Positions 35,556 through 44,018 of a DNA stretch of 64,000 bases are shown here, piece by piece; the first letter of the stretch is position 1, and the number at the start of each line of letters is the position of its first letter. Made by a program: the position numbers and the translations under genes. This DNA is from Arcanobacterium_A hippocoleae (GTDB taxonomy: Bacteria; Actinomycetota; Actinomycetes; Actinomycetales; Actinomycetaceae), in NCBI RefSeq assembly GCF_031456295.1, contig NZ_JAVDUJ010000001.1:310001-374000 (forward strand), in the 5' to 3' direction. The notes below the pieces were generated by a model. That model made no database searches, was not told the origin of the DNA, and worked only from the letters and a program-made list of their open reading frames with translations.

Positions 35556-36020
35556 TCATTCGTACACGGATTGTAGACTCCATTGCGCAGGGTACTTGTA
35601 CGCATATAAAAATGAACTTAATAGCAGACAGATTAATGGAAGAAAAAGTCCCCACCTCGCATCAATATCAATATGCCAAGTAATAGTTCCCCCATCCTGT
35701 ATTGAAAGTTGTCACTGCCTGTTTTTTATCTGCTTCAGTGCCGTTACCAAAAACTATAGTTTCGAGTGCGTCCTTTGTAAATATGCAAAATATTGGTAGC
35801 GATACCCACTATGTCTTCAATAATATGCGAAGAATACAGAATGGATCGTTCACTGCTTAACTTCGGTAACAGCTTCACTAGAGCTTCTCTTTGATCTAAC
35901 GAGCAGGATACAGAAATATCCTTGTTCCTGTGAAACAAATACCTGCAAAGAGATTGAGCCAAAAAATATCAAAACAATAAAAGCTACTAACGCAGCCTTT
36001 TGGGACGAAAAATTAACCAC
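35556..36020 (-). pseudogene. Decayed ABC-transporter locus
   Basis: No intact gene is seen between tRNA-Pro and der, but three minus-strand fragments in different frames are. The clearest (35744-35962) encodes the C-terminal part of an ABC ATPase: SLDQREALVKLLPKL matches the D-loop region, YSSHIIED is the H-loop, and HIYKGR follows, with the Walker A and signature regions missing. Upstream (36020 downward) a GTG frame directly behind AAAGGAGG encodes a hydrophobic helix and stops after 56 codons. Downstream, two frames ending at 35556 contain GTEADKKQAVT and a membrane helix near FLPLICLLLSSFLYAY. The pattern is that of an ABC-2 type exporter after several frameshifts. Confidence 0.55.
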
Positions 36021-36201
36021 CCTCCTTTCTGCAACTGAATATGTGTTACATCTTACACCTTAAACGTGTGAGACGGAATACATATATGCGTAATTGATAC
36101 AAGTAGGCAGCTACAGTCAGCTAAAAATTAAATCTGATCTAGCCTCGTACTCTGCAGATGATCTATCAACTCAAAACATTTTGGTTTGACGATTTGCATA
36201 A

Positions 36202-37701
36202 CTATTTCCGCTGGCGTTTTTCTCTTACGCGCATTGAAATCTGAATTGGAGAACCGGTAAAGCCAAACTTTTCCCGCAGTTTCCGTTCGATAAAACGTCG
36301 GTATCCATGATCAAGGAATCCTGACGTAAATAGCACAAATTTGGGCGGCTGATTCGCAACTTGACTTGCGAACAAAATCCGCGGCTGCTTCCCCGAACGT
36401 ACCGGATGCGGATTTGCAGCCACTACTTCTCCCAGATAAGCATTCAGTTTGCCAGTGGGTACACGCTTATCCCAAGAAGCAAGTGCCGTCTCCATTGCTC
36501 GCGTCAGACGGTTCGTATGCCATCCAGTGAGCGCAGAAAGATTTATTCGCTCCACCCACGGCATCTGCACCAGTTCACGTTCCAGCTCACGATCAAGCTC
36601 AAAACGCCGTTCTTCATCCACCAAATCCCACTTATTACAAATCACTACCATTGCTCTGCCCGCATCAATCACCTGCTGCATTACGCGAATATCCTGTTCG
36701 GTAAGCGGCATTGAAGCATCAATCAAAACTAAGGCAAGTTCAGCTTTCTCAATCGCATTCTGTGTACGCAAGGAAGCATAATAATCAGCCCCACGGGTTT
36801 GATGTACGCGCCTCCGCACCCCAGCCGTATCCACAAAATTCCAGATCGTGCCGTCAAGCTCAAGATATTCATCAACCGGATCTCTAGTAGTACCAGCAAG
36901 CGGATCAACCACTACCCGATTTTCCCCTGCCAACCGATTCAGCAAGGAAGATTTTCCCACATTTGGCCGACCAACAAGCGCAATCCGGCGCGGCCCACCT
37001 GCCGGCCGTGCAGCTGCAAAGGCCGAAACTTCAGGAAGAATCCGCATCGCAGCATCAAGCAAATCTCCCGTACCACGCCCATGCAAGGCGGAAATCGGGT
37101 AAGGCTCCCCCAAGCCAAGCGACCACAAATATGCCGCATCAGATTCTAATTGCGCAGAATCAACCTTATTTGCAGCTAAAACTACTGGCTTGCCCGATTT
37201 GCGCAATAAACGCACGATTTCTTCATCTGTTTGCGTGGCACCCACCACAGCATCAACCACCAATAACACCGCATCTGCCTGCTCAATCGCAAATTCTGAT
37301 TGCTGCGCCACCGAACGGTCGATTCCAGAAGTATCGAATTCCCATCCACCAGTATCTACAACAGTAAAATCTCGCCCTGCCCAGTTTGCATCATAACGTA
37401 CCCGATCACGAGTAACTCCAGGTTCATCCTGCACGACGGCAACGCGTTTCCCAACGATCCGATTTACCAGCGTAGATTTTCCGACATTTGGACGCCCCAC
37501 GATTGCAAGTACTGGTAAGCCATTATTTTCATCCTGAGACACAAACTCATAATTATCTTCGAGATATGCAAAGTCTGCATCATCCAGTTCATAATCAGCT
37601 AGAAATGCCTTCAGCTTTTCTGGATCATCGTCATTATCCGCAGCACTGAAAACAGTGATATCGAGTTCTTCAGGCAAATTATCTGCAAAGTTATTATCCA
37701 T
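36202..37701 (-). CDS. der: Ribosome-assembly GTPase Der (EngA)
   Basis: 499 residues. Two tandem GTPase domains, each with GRPNVGKS (first at 69-76; second about 243-250), DTGGW / DTAGV switch II and NKVD / NKWD specificity motifs, then a KH-like domain at the C-terminus. Needed for 50S ribosome assembly. An acidic N-terminal extension of about 60 residues precedes the first GTPase domain, a common actinobacterial feature. It overlaps the end of cmk by eight bases. Confidence 0.96.
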   Translation of the reverse strand: MDNNFADNLPEELDITVFSAADNDDDPEKLKAFLADYELDDADFAYLEDNYEFVSQDENNGLPVLAIVGRPNVGKSTLVNRIVGKRVAVVQDEPGVTRDRVRYDANWAGRDFTVVDTGGWEFDTSGIDRSVAQQSEFAIEQADAVLLVVDAVVGATQTDEEIVRLLRKSGKPVVLAANKVDSAQLESDAAYLWSLGLGEPYPISALHGRGTGDLLDAAMRILPEVSAFAAARPAGGPRRIALVGRPNVGKSSLLNRLAGENRVVVDPLAGTTRDPVDEYLELDGTIWNFVDTAGVRRRVHQTRGADYYASLRTQNAIEKAELALVLIDASMPLTEQDIRVMQQVIDAGRAMVVICNKWDLVDEERRFELDRELERELVQMPWVERINLSALTGWHTNRLTRAMETALASWDKRVPTGKLNAYLGEVVAANPHPVRSGKQPRILFASQVANQPPKFVLFTSGFLDHGYRRFIERKLREKFGFTGSPIQISMRVREKRQRK

Positions 37702-38392
37702 TGAACGCCTCCTTGGCGAGTTTAATTACAGCTGATTCCACTTCAGCAATCGTCAAGTTTGAAGAATCGATTGTGGTTACTCCATCTTGCGCAGTCATGA
37801 ATTCAGAAACAGTAGCATCATCACGATCACGCCGTAAGACTTCATCCCGGGTCGCAGCAAGCGCTTGCGCATCAACACTTCCTCTTACTTCTTTCGCGCG
37901 CCGAGCCAAACGTGCCTCCGCTGAAGCAGTAAGCAGCACCCGCACATCTGCATCTGGCGCTACTACCGTAGTAATATCTCTGCCTTCCGCAACGATTCCG
38001 GCACCTTGCGAAAACCCATGTGGAGTACATTCGGCAGCAATGATTTCACGCTGTAAACGTTTCATTTCGCGCCGTACTGCAAGATTCACTGCCACTTTTG
38101 AAACTACTTTCGAAAGCTCAGAGGCACGAATTGCCTCAGTGATATCAACACCATCGCAAATAAATCTCTGATCTGACGGATCTAAACGTACCTCCAGCGG
38201 CATTTTTTTCACTGCTTGCGCAACCAAATCCTGATCGTCTAAATCAATCATGCAGCGTTGTGCCCACCATGTAGCACCACGATACATCGCTCCCGTATCC
38301 AAATAACTTAAACCAAGCTCTTTGGCTACACCGCGCGCAACCGTAGATTTTCCTGAGCCTGACGGGCCATCAATTGCAATCACGATACTCAT
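37694..38392 (-). CDS. cmk: Cytidylate kinase
   Basis: 232 residues. P-loop GPSGSGKST at 9-17, then YLDTGAMYRGATWW and the VAEGRDITTVVAPDADVRVLLTA core of CMP/dCMP kinase. It overlaps der downstream by eight bases and tyrA upstream by four, indicating a tightly coupled operon rluB-tyrA-cmk-der. Confidence 0.95.
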   Translation of the reverse strand: MSIVIAIDGPSGSGKSTVARGVAKELGLSYLDTGAMYRGATWWAQRCMIDLDDQDLVAQAVKKMPLEVRLDPSDQRFICDGVDITEAIRASELSKVVSKVAVNLAVRREMKRLQREIIAAECTPHGFSQGAGIVAEGRDITTVVAPDADVRVLLTASAEARLARRAKEVRGSVDAQALAATRDEVLRRDRDDATVSEFMTAQDGVTTIDSSNLTIAEVESAVIKLAKEAFNG

Positions 38393-39486
38393 CTTTGCTC
38401 CTCACCCACAGAAATAACTTGCCAGCCGCGCTGAATCAAACCAATCTCCAATTCTCGCGTATGCGCCGGAATCACAGAAAGCACCGCCCGTCCTACCGGC
38501 TGTCCAACGGAATGTTCGAGAGTGAAATCTTCAATATTTACGCCGATCTGCCCAATTTCAGTAAAAAGACGACCCATCTGCCCAGGCTGATCAGGAATTA
38601 GTACCGTCACTTCGGTATATCTTGTAGGCGCGCCACCATGCTTACCCGGAATTCTTGAAACACCCTCATTACCAAGTGCAATTAGACGTGAAATCGTACT
38701 TAAATCTCCATCACTTTCAACTGCCTTAATGAAGTCATCTAATTCTTTACGGGTACGCCTTAAAGCAGCGGCAATTTCTTTTCGATTTGCGTTAATAATT
38801 GAAGTCCACAGCAGCGAATCAGACTTCGCGATTCGAGTCACATCACGCAATCCCTGCCCAGCCAGCTGCAGAGAATCAGCCGTCTCACCAGTTAACTGCC
38901 CAGCCACAAGCGAAGACATTATCTGCGGCAAATGCGAAACGAGTGAAACCGCGTGATCATGTTCTTGCGCGCTCATTTGAATCACCGAGCCGCCCATATC
39001 GACTGCCAGATTCTGTACTACACGCTGTGCGGTACGTCCGGATTTCTCATGCGGCACGATCACCCACGGACGCCCCGCAAACAAATCCGCATCAGCTGCA
39101 ATTGCCCCGCTCCGCTCCCGCCCGGCCATTGGATGCGAACCCACGAAACGATTCGCGCAAGGATGAACCGCGATCAAATCAATCACCAACTGTTTCACAG
39201 AAGACACGTCAGTGACAATAGCTTTCGGATACTTTTCGAGCGCATCTGCCACCACTGCCGGAGTAACATCCGGTGGAACTGCCACTATCACAAGCTTTGG
39301 CGCAGCCACCGCAGTAGCTTTTCCTGCACCCAAATCCTGTGCCAAACGCGCAGCAATCGGCGAAACGTCCGCTAAATAAACCTCCACCCCGCCCTGACGG
39401 AGCCGCAAAGCAATCGACGTGCCAAGCAAACCAGCACCAATAATCAGTACTGGCGAAGGCGTGAGCAAAAGCGATGAAATCGTCAT
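38389..39486 (-). CDS. tyrA: Prephenate dehydrogenase with C-terminal ACT domain
   Basis: 365 residues from ATG 39486, which follows AGGGAAG on the minus strand; a TTG at 39531 would add 15 residues and overlap rluB. NAD-binding GAGLLGTSIALRL at the start, the catalytic His in GSHPMAGRERSG and the SLVSHLPQIMSS helix identify it. Residues about 290-365 form an ACT domain (TEVTVLIPDQPGQMGRLFTEIGQIGVNIED), probably for tyrosine feedback. Tyrosine pathway, using chorismate supplied by aroC. Confidence 0.93.
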   Translation of the reverse strand: MTISSLLLTPSPVLIIGAGLLGTSIALRLRQGGVEVYLADVSPIAARLAQDLGAGKATAVAAPKLVIVAVPPDVTPAVVADALEKYPKAIVTDVSSVKQLVIDLIAVHPCANRFVGSHPMAGRERSGAIAADADLFAGRPWVIVPHEKSGRTAQRVVQNLAVDMGGSVIQMSAQEHDHAVSLVSHLPQIMSSLVAGQLTGETADSLQLAGQGLRDVTRIAKSDSLLWTSIINANRKEIAAALRRTRKELDDFIKAVESDGDLSTISRLIALGNEGVSRIPGKHGGAPTRYTEVTVLIPDQPGQMGRLFTEIGQIGVNIEDFTLEHSVGQPVGRAVLSVIPAHTRELEIGLIQRGWQVISVGEEQR

Positions 39487-39517
39487 CTTCCCTACTTCAT
39501 AGTTATTTTGCGCTACT

Positions 39518-40273
39518 TTAGAGCCCGACAAGATGCATTAGTGCACCTAGTTCCGAACCACCAATCACACGGCTCTGCCCAGGCTTTAACCGCCCGATAG
39601 TAATATTTCCAAATCGTGTACGTACCAATTCCATCACCGGATGCCCCACTTCTTCCATCATCCGGCGCACGATCCGATTCCGTCCTGAATGCAGCGTGAT
39701 TTCCACAATTGAATTCTTTCGTGCCGCTTCACGCAACACAAACTTATCGACCTTGATCGGACCGTCTTCCAGTGTAATGCCTTTTTCAAGTACTCGCCCA
39801 AGTCCGCGCGTAACAGTACCTTCCACACGCGCAATATACGTCTTCGGCACCTCAAAAGACGGATGGGTAAGACGATGTGTGAGCTCACCATCCGTGGAAA
39901 GCAAAATCAAACCTTCCGTCTGCACATCAAGCCGCCCCACATGGAAAAATCTCTCAGGACGGTCACTAATCAAATCTTGCAGTGTCTTTCGCCCTTGATC
40001 ATCTTGCATTGTTGAGACGATCCCAGGTGGCTTATATAAAGCAATCGTCACCTTTGATGCATCTTGCTGCACTCGCTGCCCATCAAGATGGATCACAGCC
40101 GTCTCAGGATCAATCCGGATCCCAAGCTGCTTTACGATAACCCCATTAACGCTAACGCGACCAGCTTGAATCATCTCTTCACATGCGCGCCGAGAGCCTA
40201 CACCTGCGTGGGCAAGTACTTTTTGCAGGCGCTCCCCGTCAGCCACATGAATATCGTTTATCGCTCTACTCAT
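39518..40273 (-). CDS. rluB: 23S rRNA pseudouridine synthase (RluB family)
   Basis: 251 residues. N-terminal S4 RNA-binding domain (ERLQKVLAHAGVGSRRACEEMIQAGRVSVNG), then the catalytic block GRLDVQTEGLILLSTDGEL with the nucleophilic Asp, and GRNRIVRRMMEEVGHPVMEL. Most like RluB (U2605). It overlaps scpB by four bases. Confidence 0.92.
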   Translation of the reverse strand: MSRAINDIHVADGERLQKVLAHAGVGSRRACEEMIQAGRVSVNGVIVKQLGIRIDPETAVIHLDGQRVQQDASKVTIALYKPPGIVSTMQDDQGRKTLQDLISDRPERFFHVGRLDVQTEGLILLSTDGELTHRLTHPSFEVPKTYIARVEGTVTRGLGRVLEKGITLEDGPIKVDKFVLREAARKNSIVEITLHSGRNRIVRRMMEEVGHPVMELVRTRFGNITIGRLKPGQSRVIGGSELGALMHLVGL

Positions 40274-40866
40274 TTAATTTCCTTTTCTATTTCTTCAAGT
40301 ATTTCATTATCTGGCAGATAAGGGGCAAGGTCAGGCATTTCATCAAGTGAGTTTAAGCCCATTCGCTCCATAAAATAAGCAGTAGTTTGGTAGAGTGAGG
40401 CACCCGTATCTTGAGTAACACCTACCTGCTCCACTAAACCACGTATTTGCAAAGTACGTACAACTCCGTCTACATCCACACCACGAATCGCTGAAATCTG
40501 TGCTCGCGTAATTGGCTGACGGTAGGCAATGATTGCAAGAGTTTCCAGTGCCTGCACCGAAAGCTGCTGCTTTTGGCCGGCCGTCACAAAACCTCGCACA
40601 ATATCGGCATAGTGCGGGTGCGAATAAAAACGCCATCCACCGCCGACTTCGCGTAATTGAAAACCACGCGGAAACTCGCTATCAGCGTATTGTGCTGCCA
40701 GTTCACGCAATAATTGATCAACGATCCCAGCACGTAAATCAAGTGCTTTGGATAAATCATCAACTGATACCGGATCAGCTGCCACCATCAAAATTGCTTC
40801 AAGTGCACCCTTCGCAAACTGTGCTTCTGCGTTATTTGCGAGGATTTGAGATCCATTATTTTGCAT
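40270..40866 (-). CDS. scpB: Chromosome segregation and condensation protein ScpB
   Basis: 198 residues with tandem winged-helix domains; ETLAIIAYRQPITRAQISAIRGVDVDGVVRTLQIRGLVE is the family hallmark. Partner of ScpA in the SMC condensin. It starts one base after the scpA stop. Confidence 0.95.
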   Translation of the reverse strand: MQNNGSQILANNAEAQFAKGALEAILMVAADPVSVDDLSKALDLRAGIVDQLLRELAAQYADSEFPRGFQLREVGGGWRFYSHPHYADIVRGFVTAGQKQQLSVQALETLAIIAYRQPITRAQISAIRGVDVDGVVRTLQIRGLVEQVGVTQDTGASLYQTTAYFMERMGLNSLDEMPDLAPYLPDNEILEEIEKEIK

Positions 40867-40867
40867 T

Positions 40868-41716
40868 TCACTCCTCTTTCGATGCCAGCTGCGCGAAATC
40901 TTGATCCAGCTCTAATTTCAACCGCGTGATGATCAATGGCGCAAGTGGAGATTCCTGCATGATCGCTATTTCGTTATTTCGCAGCATTTCTAATACAGCC
41001 AGAAAACGTGAAACTACAGTTGGGATATTGCGCGCTGACGCACATAATTTTGCAAAAGAAATCTGCTCCCCTGGCAGCATTTTTTGCCGTAGATAATTAA
41101 TTTGGCTCTCCACTGGTACAAGCGGATCATGTAAATGATCCAGACCAACGACAGCAGGTTTCCGCGAAAATGCATTTGCAGCCAAGCGCGCAAGATCTTC
41201 ACAATCAAAATTGATGCGCAATTCGGGAAGTGCAGTTTTGAAATGCGATTCAAGCGGTACATCACGTGCAATTGCCATACTCTGACTCAATAAACGTGCC
41301 GCGAAATCGCGTGCCACTTCCTTAAATGCGCGGTATTGCAAAAGCTTGGCAAAAAGTAAATCGCGCGCTTCAAGAATCGCGATGATCTCTTCGTCAATTT
41401 CTTCGTGCGGTAGTAGCCGCGCAGCTTTCAAATCAAGCAAAGTAGCTGCCACAACCACAAATTGTGACGCCTGCGAAAGGTTCAGATCTTCTTGTGCCAG
41501 CGCAAATGAAATAAATTCATCCGTCACTTGTGCCAGTGCAATTGAAGTAACATCAAGTTTCTTCCGCGCAATTAAGGAAAGCAATACATCAAACGGACCA
41601 GAAAATACATCCAGCTCAACGGCAAAATCTTCCGGTTCATGCGTGAAAAGATCGCCTTGCGTATTTTGCGCTTCAGCTGACGCTGAGCCGTGCGCTGTAA
41701 CTGCCAATTTGACCAT
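40868..41716 (-). CDS. scpA: Segregation and condensation protein ScpA (kleisin)
   Basis: 282 residues. N-terminal FSGPFDVLLSLIARKKLDVTSIALAQVTDEFI is the SMC-binding kleisin domain; the C-terminal winged helix ends the protein. Bridges the SMC heads with ScpB. The conserved parA-scpA-scpB-rluB order supports the call. Confidence 0.95.
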   Translation of the reverse strand: MVKLAVTAHGSASAEAQNTQGDLFTHEPEDFAVELDVFSGPFDVLLSLIARKKLDVTSIALAQVTDEFISFALAQEDLNLSQASQFVVVAATLLDLKAARLLPHEEIDEEIIAILEARDLLFAKLLQYRAFKEVARDFAARLLSQSMAIARDVPLESHFKTALPELRINFDCEDLARLAANAFSRKPAVVGLDHLHDPLVPVESQINYLRQKMLPGEQISFAKLCASARNIPTVVSRFLAVLEMLRNNEIAIMQESPLAPLIITRLKLELDQDFAQLASKEE

Positions 41717-41808
41717 TTTCGGTAATAACTTCCCAGTTAGTAATTCGAGCTGAAAATTTCTTAGTCTGCGTGATGAACGAGCCGCTCTGTACCATTTTCT
41801 ATTGAAAT

Positions 41809-42666
41809 TTAAGCACTCGCACCGCGCGCAATCAATTCACGCGCAAGCCGCCGATATGCCCTTGCCCCATTATGATTTGGAGCATATTCCGTGATTGGCA
41901 ACGCCGCAATCGTTGCATCAGGAAACTTTACAGTGCGCGTAATTTGCGTATCAAAAACAAGATCTCCAAAACGTTCCTGCACCAACTGGATCACATCACG
42001 CGAATGCAATGTACGTTTATCTACCATCGTTAATAGCACGCCATCGATCTGCAACCGCGGATTCAAACGATCCTGTACTCGTTCGATCTGATCGACCAGC
42101 AAAGCCACGCCACGCATCGCGAAAAACTCAGCCTCAAGCGGGATGATCACACCGTGCGCAGCAGTAAGTGCATTCACCGTAAGCAAGCCTAAAGAAGGCT
42201 GGCAATCCACAATAATCACATCGTAATCATTAAGTACCGGCCGCAATACGCGAGCAAGCGATTGCTCTCTGGCCACCTCATTAATCAGCTGGATTTCAGC
42301 CGCAGAAAGTTCAATATTTGCCGGTACCAAATCTAGATTAGCTACACCGGTTGGGACGATCACCTCACGCACATCTGACTGCCGGGCAATCATCTCATTA
42401 TAAATTGTGCGCTCAAGCGCCATCGCATTCACACCCAGGCCAGCAGATGCTGCCCCCTGCGGATCGAAATCAACAAGTAACACTTTCCGTCCATATCCTG
42501 CCAAAGACGCAGCAAGATTGATCGAAGTAGTGGTTTTCCCAACCCCGCCTTTTTGATTGCACATCGCAATAATTCGCGCCGGACCATGCGATTCAAGATC
42601 CGGTGGCAGCCGAAATTCTCCACTCGGCTGTAATTCTGTAAAGATATCTGATTGTTCTGAGCTCAC
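41809..42666 (-). CDS. parA: ParA-family ATPase (Soj-like)
   Basis: 285 residues. Deviant Walker A KGGVGKTT at 39-46, VDFDPQGAASAGLGV and IIVDCQPSLGLLTVNAL. This orphan ParA lies next to scpA in many actinobacteria, away from parB and the origin. It may position chromosomes or other cargo; a role with ScpAB is inferred from context. The start is GTG 42666. Confidence 0.93.
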   Translation of the reverse strand: MSSEQSDIFTELQPSGEFRLPPDLESHGPARIIAMCNQKGGVGKTTTSINLAASLAGYGRKVLLVDFDPQGAASAGLGVNAMALERTIYNEMIARQSDVREVIVPTGVANLDLVPANIELSAAEIQLINEVAREQSLARVLRPVLNDYDVIIVDCQPSLGLLTVNALTAAHGVIIPLEAEFFAMRGVALLVDQIERVQDRLNPRLQIDGVLLTMVDKRTLHSRDVIQLVQERFGDLVFDTQITRTVKFPDATIAALPITEYAPNHNGARAYRRLARELIARGASA

Positions 42667-42743
42667 GTTTCGATATTACCCGATAAGTGCCAAATCTACA
42701 CCCACAGTTAATACCTGGAAACCTCTTTTGCCCGCTGCAACGC

Positions 42744-43706
42744 TTAAGCGTGCTGCGCTCGCGGATGCGTGGTGAGGTAGATTTCACGCAAAGTCTCGGG
42801 GGAAACTTTTGTATATATTTGCGTGGTAGTGACGGAGGAATGCCCAAGCATTTCTTGTACTGAACGAATATCAGCGCCACCTTGGAGCAAATGCGTAGCG
42901 AAAGAATGTCGGAATGTGTGCGGAGAAATGTTTTCGAGCTGTGCGCTCTGTGCCGCATTTTGAATCACTTCCCATGCTGACTGGCGCGAAAGCCGATTCC
43001 CGCGTTTGTTTAGAAAAAATGCCGTGCTACCTTTACCTTTCTCCGCAAGCATCGGGCGAGATCGCACGGCATATGCCGTCAGTGCTGCAATTGCGTAACT
43101 TCCCAATGGTACTAATCGCTCTTTCCCGCCTTTTCCAAACAGTCGAATTATTTGTTGCGTAAAATCAATATCGTCCATGCAAATTCCTACAGCTTCCGAG
43201 ATTCGTGCACCGGTACCATAAAGCAATTCACAAAGTGCACGGTCGCGCAATTGTACTGGTGTTTCATTTCCCGTAGCCTGGATCAGCTGTTCCATCTGGG
43301 AGATGGTGATCGCTTTGGGTAAACGTTTTGCAAGTTTCGGAGGCTTCACTTCTGCAGCAGGATCGGTTTGCGTAATCCCTTCTGAAAGTGCAAAACGATG
43401 CATTCCACGCACGGCAGCTAAAATTCGGGCAATTGAGGAATTAGCGAGTGCGAATTTTTTTTCTGAACCATCCGCTAAATTCGTTTTGCCTGGATTCATA
43501 CGGGTTTGCACTGGAGCATGTAAGTAATCCACAAAGCCAGCTACTCGCGACGCATCAACTTGTGCAATTTCAAAAATACCAGCTTGGGTAAGATATTCTT
43601 CGTAATAATTCAAATCTCGACGATATGCAGCTAAAGTATTTTCCGAAAGTGAACGTTCAACTTGTAAATGCGCCAAGAACTGGGAATTTATGCGTGATAT
43701 TTGCAA
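42744..43706 (-). CDS. xerD: Tyrosine recombinase XerD
   Basis: 320 residues. Resolves chromosome dimers at dif with XerC. The N-terminal SAM-like core-binding domain is followed by the catalytic domain with Arg168 (GTGARISEA), a Lys near 192, HTFR (263-266), His289 (LGHSS) and the nucleophile Tyr298. The frame contains an A8 run on the coding strand (43455-43462 on plus is T8), in frame here. Confidence 0.93.
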   Translation of the reverse strand: MQISRINSQFLAHLQVERSLSENTLAAYRRDLNYYEEYLTQAGIFEIAQVDASRVAGFVDYLHAPVQTRMNPGKTNLADGSEKKFALANSSIARILAAVRGMHRFALSEGITQTDPAAEVKPPKLAKRLPKAITISQMEQLIQATGNETPVQLRDRALCELLYGTGARISEAVGICMDDIDFTQQIIRLFGKGGKERLVPLGSYAIAALTAYAVRSRPMLAEKGKGSTAFFLNKRGNRLSRQSAWEVIQNAAQSAQLENISPHTFRHSFATHLLQGGADIRSVQEMLGHSSVTTTQIYTKVSPETLREIYLTTHPRAQHA

Positions 43707-44018
43707 TTTCCACTCCCATTCTTTCTCGATCCCGTTTTCATCGTATTAAATATCAGAACTTCATTTGCTGCAAAGGAGTATCTCCACGACATTCATCATA
43801 TCGTGTTAAACATGGGAAAGCCCGTTGCCGCAAGACGGTAGCAATGTAATTCCGAATAGCTTAAATTCCCTGATCAAGATCATTCGGTGCCATATCTTAC
43901 ATCTTGCAATCCCCTTGCGAATGACGGAAAATGCTTTCCTTTGTCCTAGAATAAAAACCGAGGCGTACCTGAGCGCCACCAAGCCGACAAGCCGACTGAA
44001 GGAAAAGGAATCCGCTAA
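43707..44018. other. Intergenic region between xerD and tkt
   Basis: 312 bases with no supported gene. TAGAAT at 43947-43952 may be the -10 for tkt, without a clear -35. A loose inverted repeat CCGAAT ... ATTCGG with an inner TGATCAAGATCA lies near 43853-43888; its role is not evident. Confidence 0.5.

Noticed and set aside
43455..43462. A8 run (coding strand) inside xerD, considered as a phase-variation tract
   Set aside because: It is short, in frame and at a Lys-Lys position; A runs of this length are common in AT-rich genes and there is no second feature to support switching.
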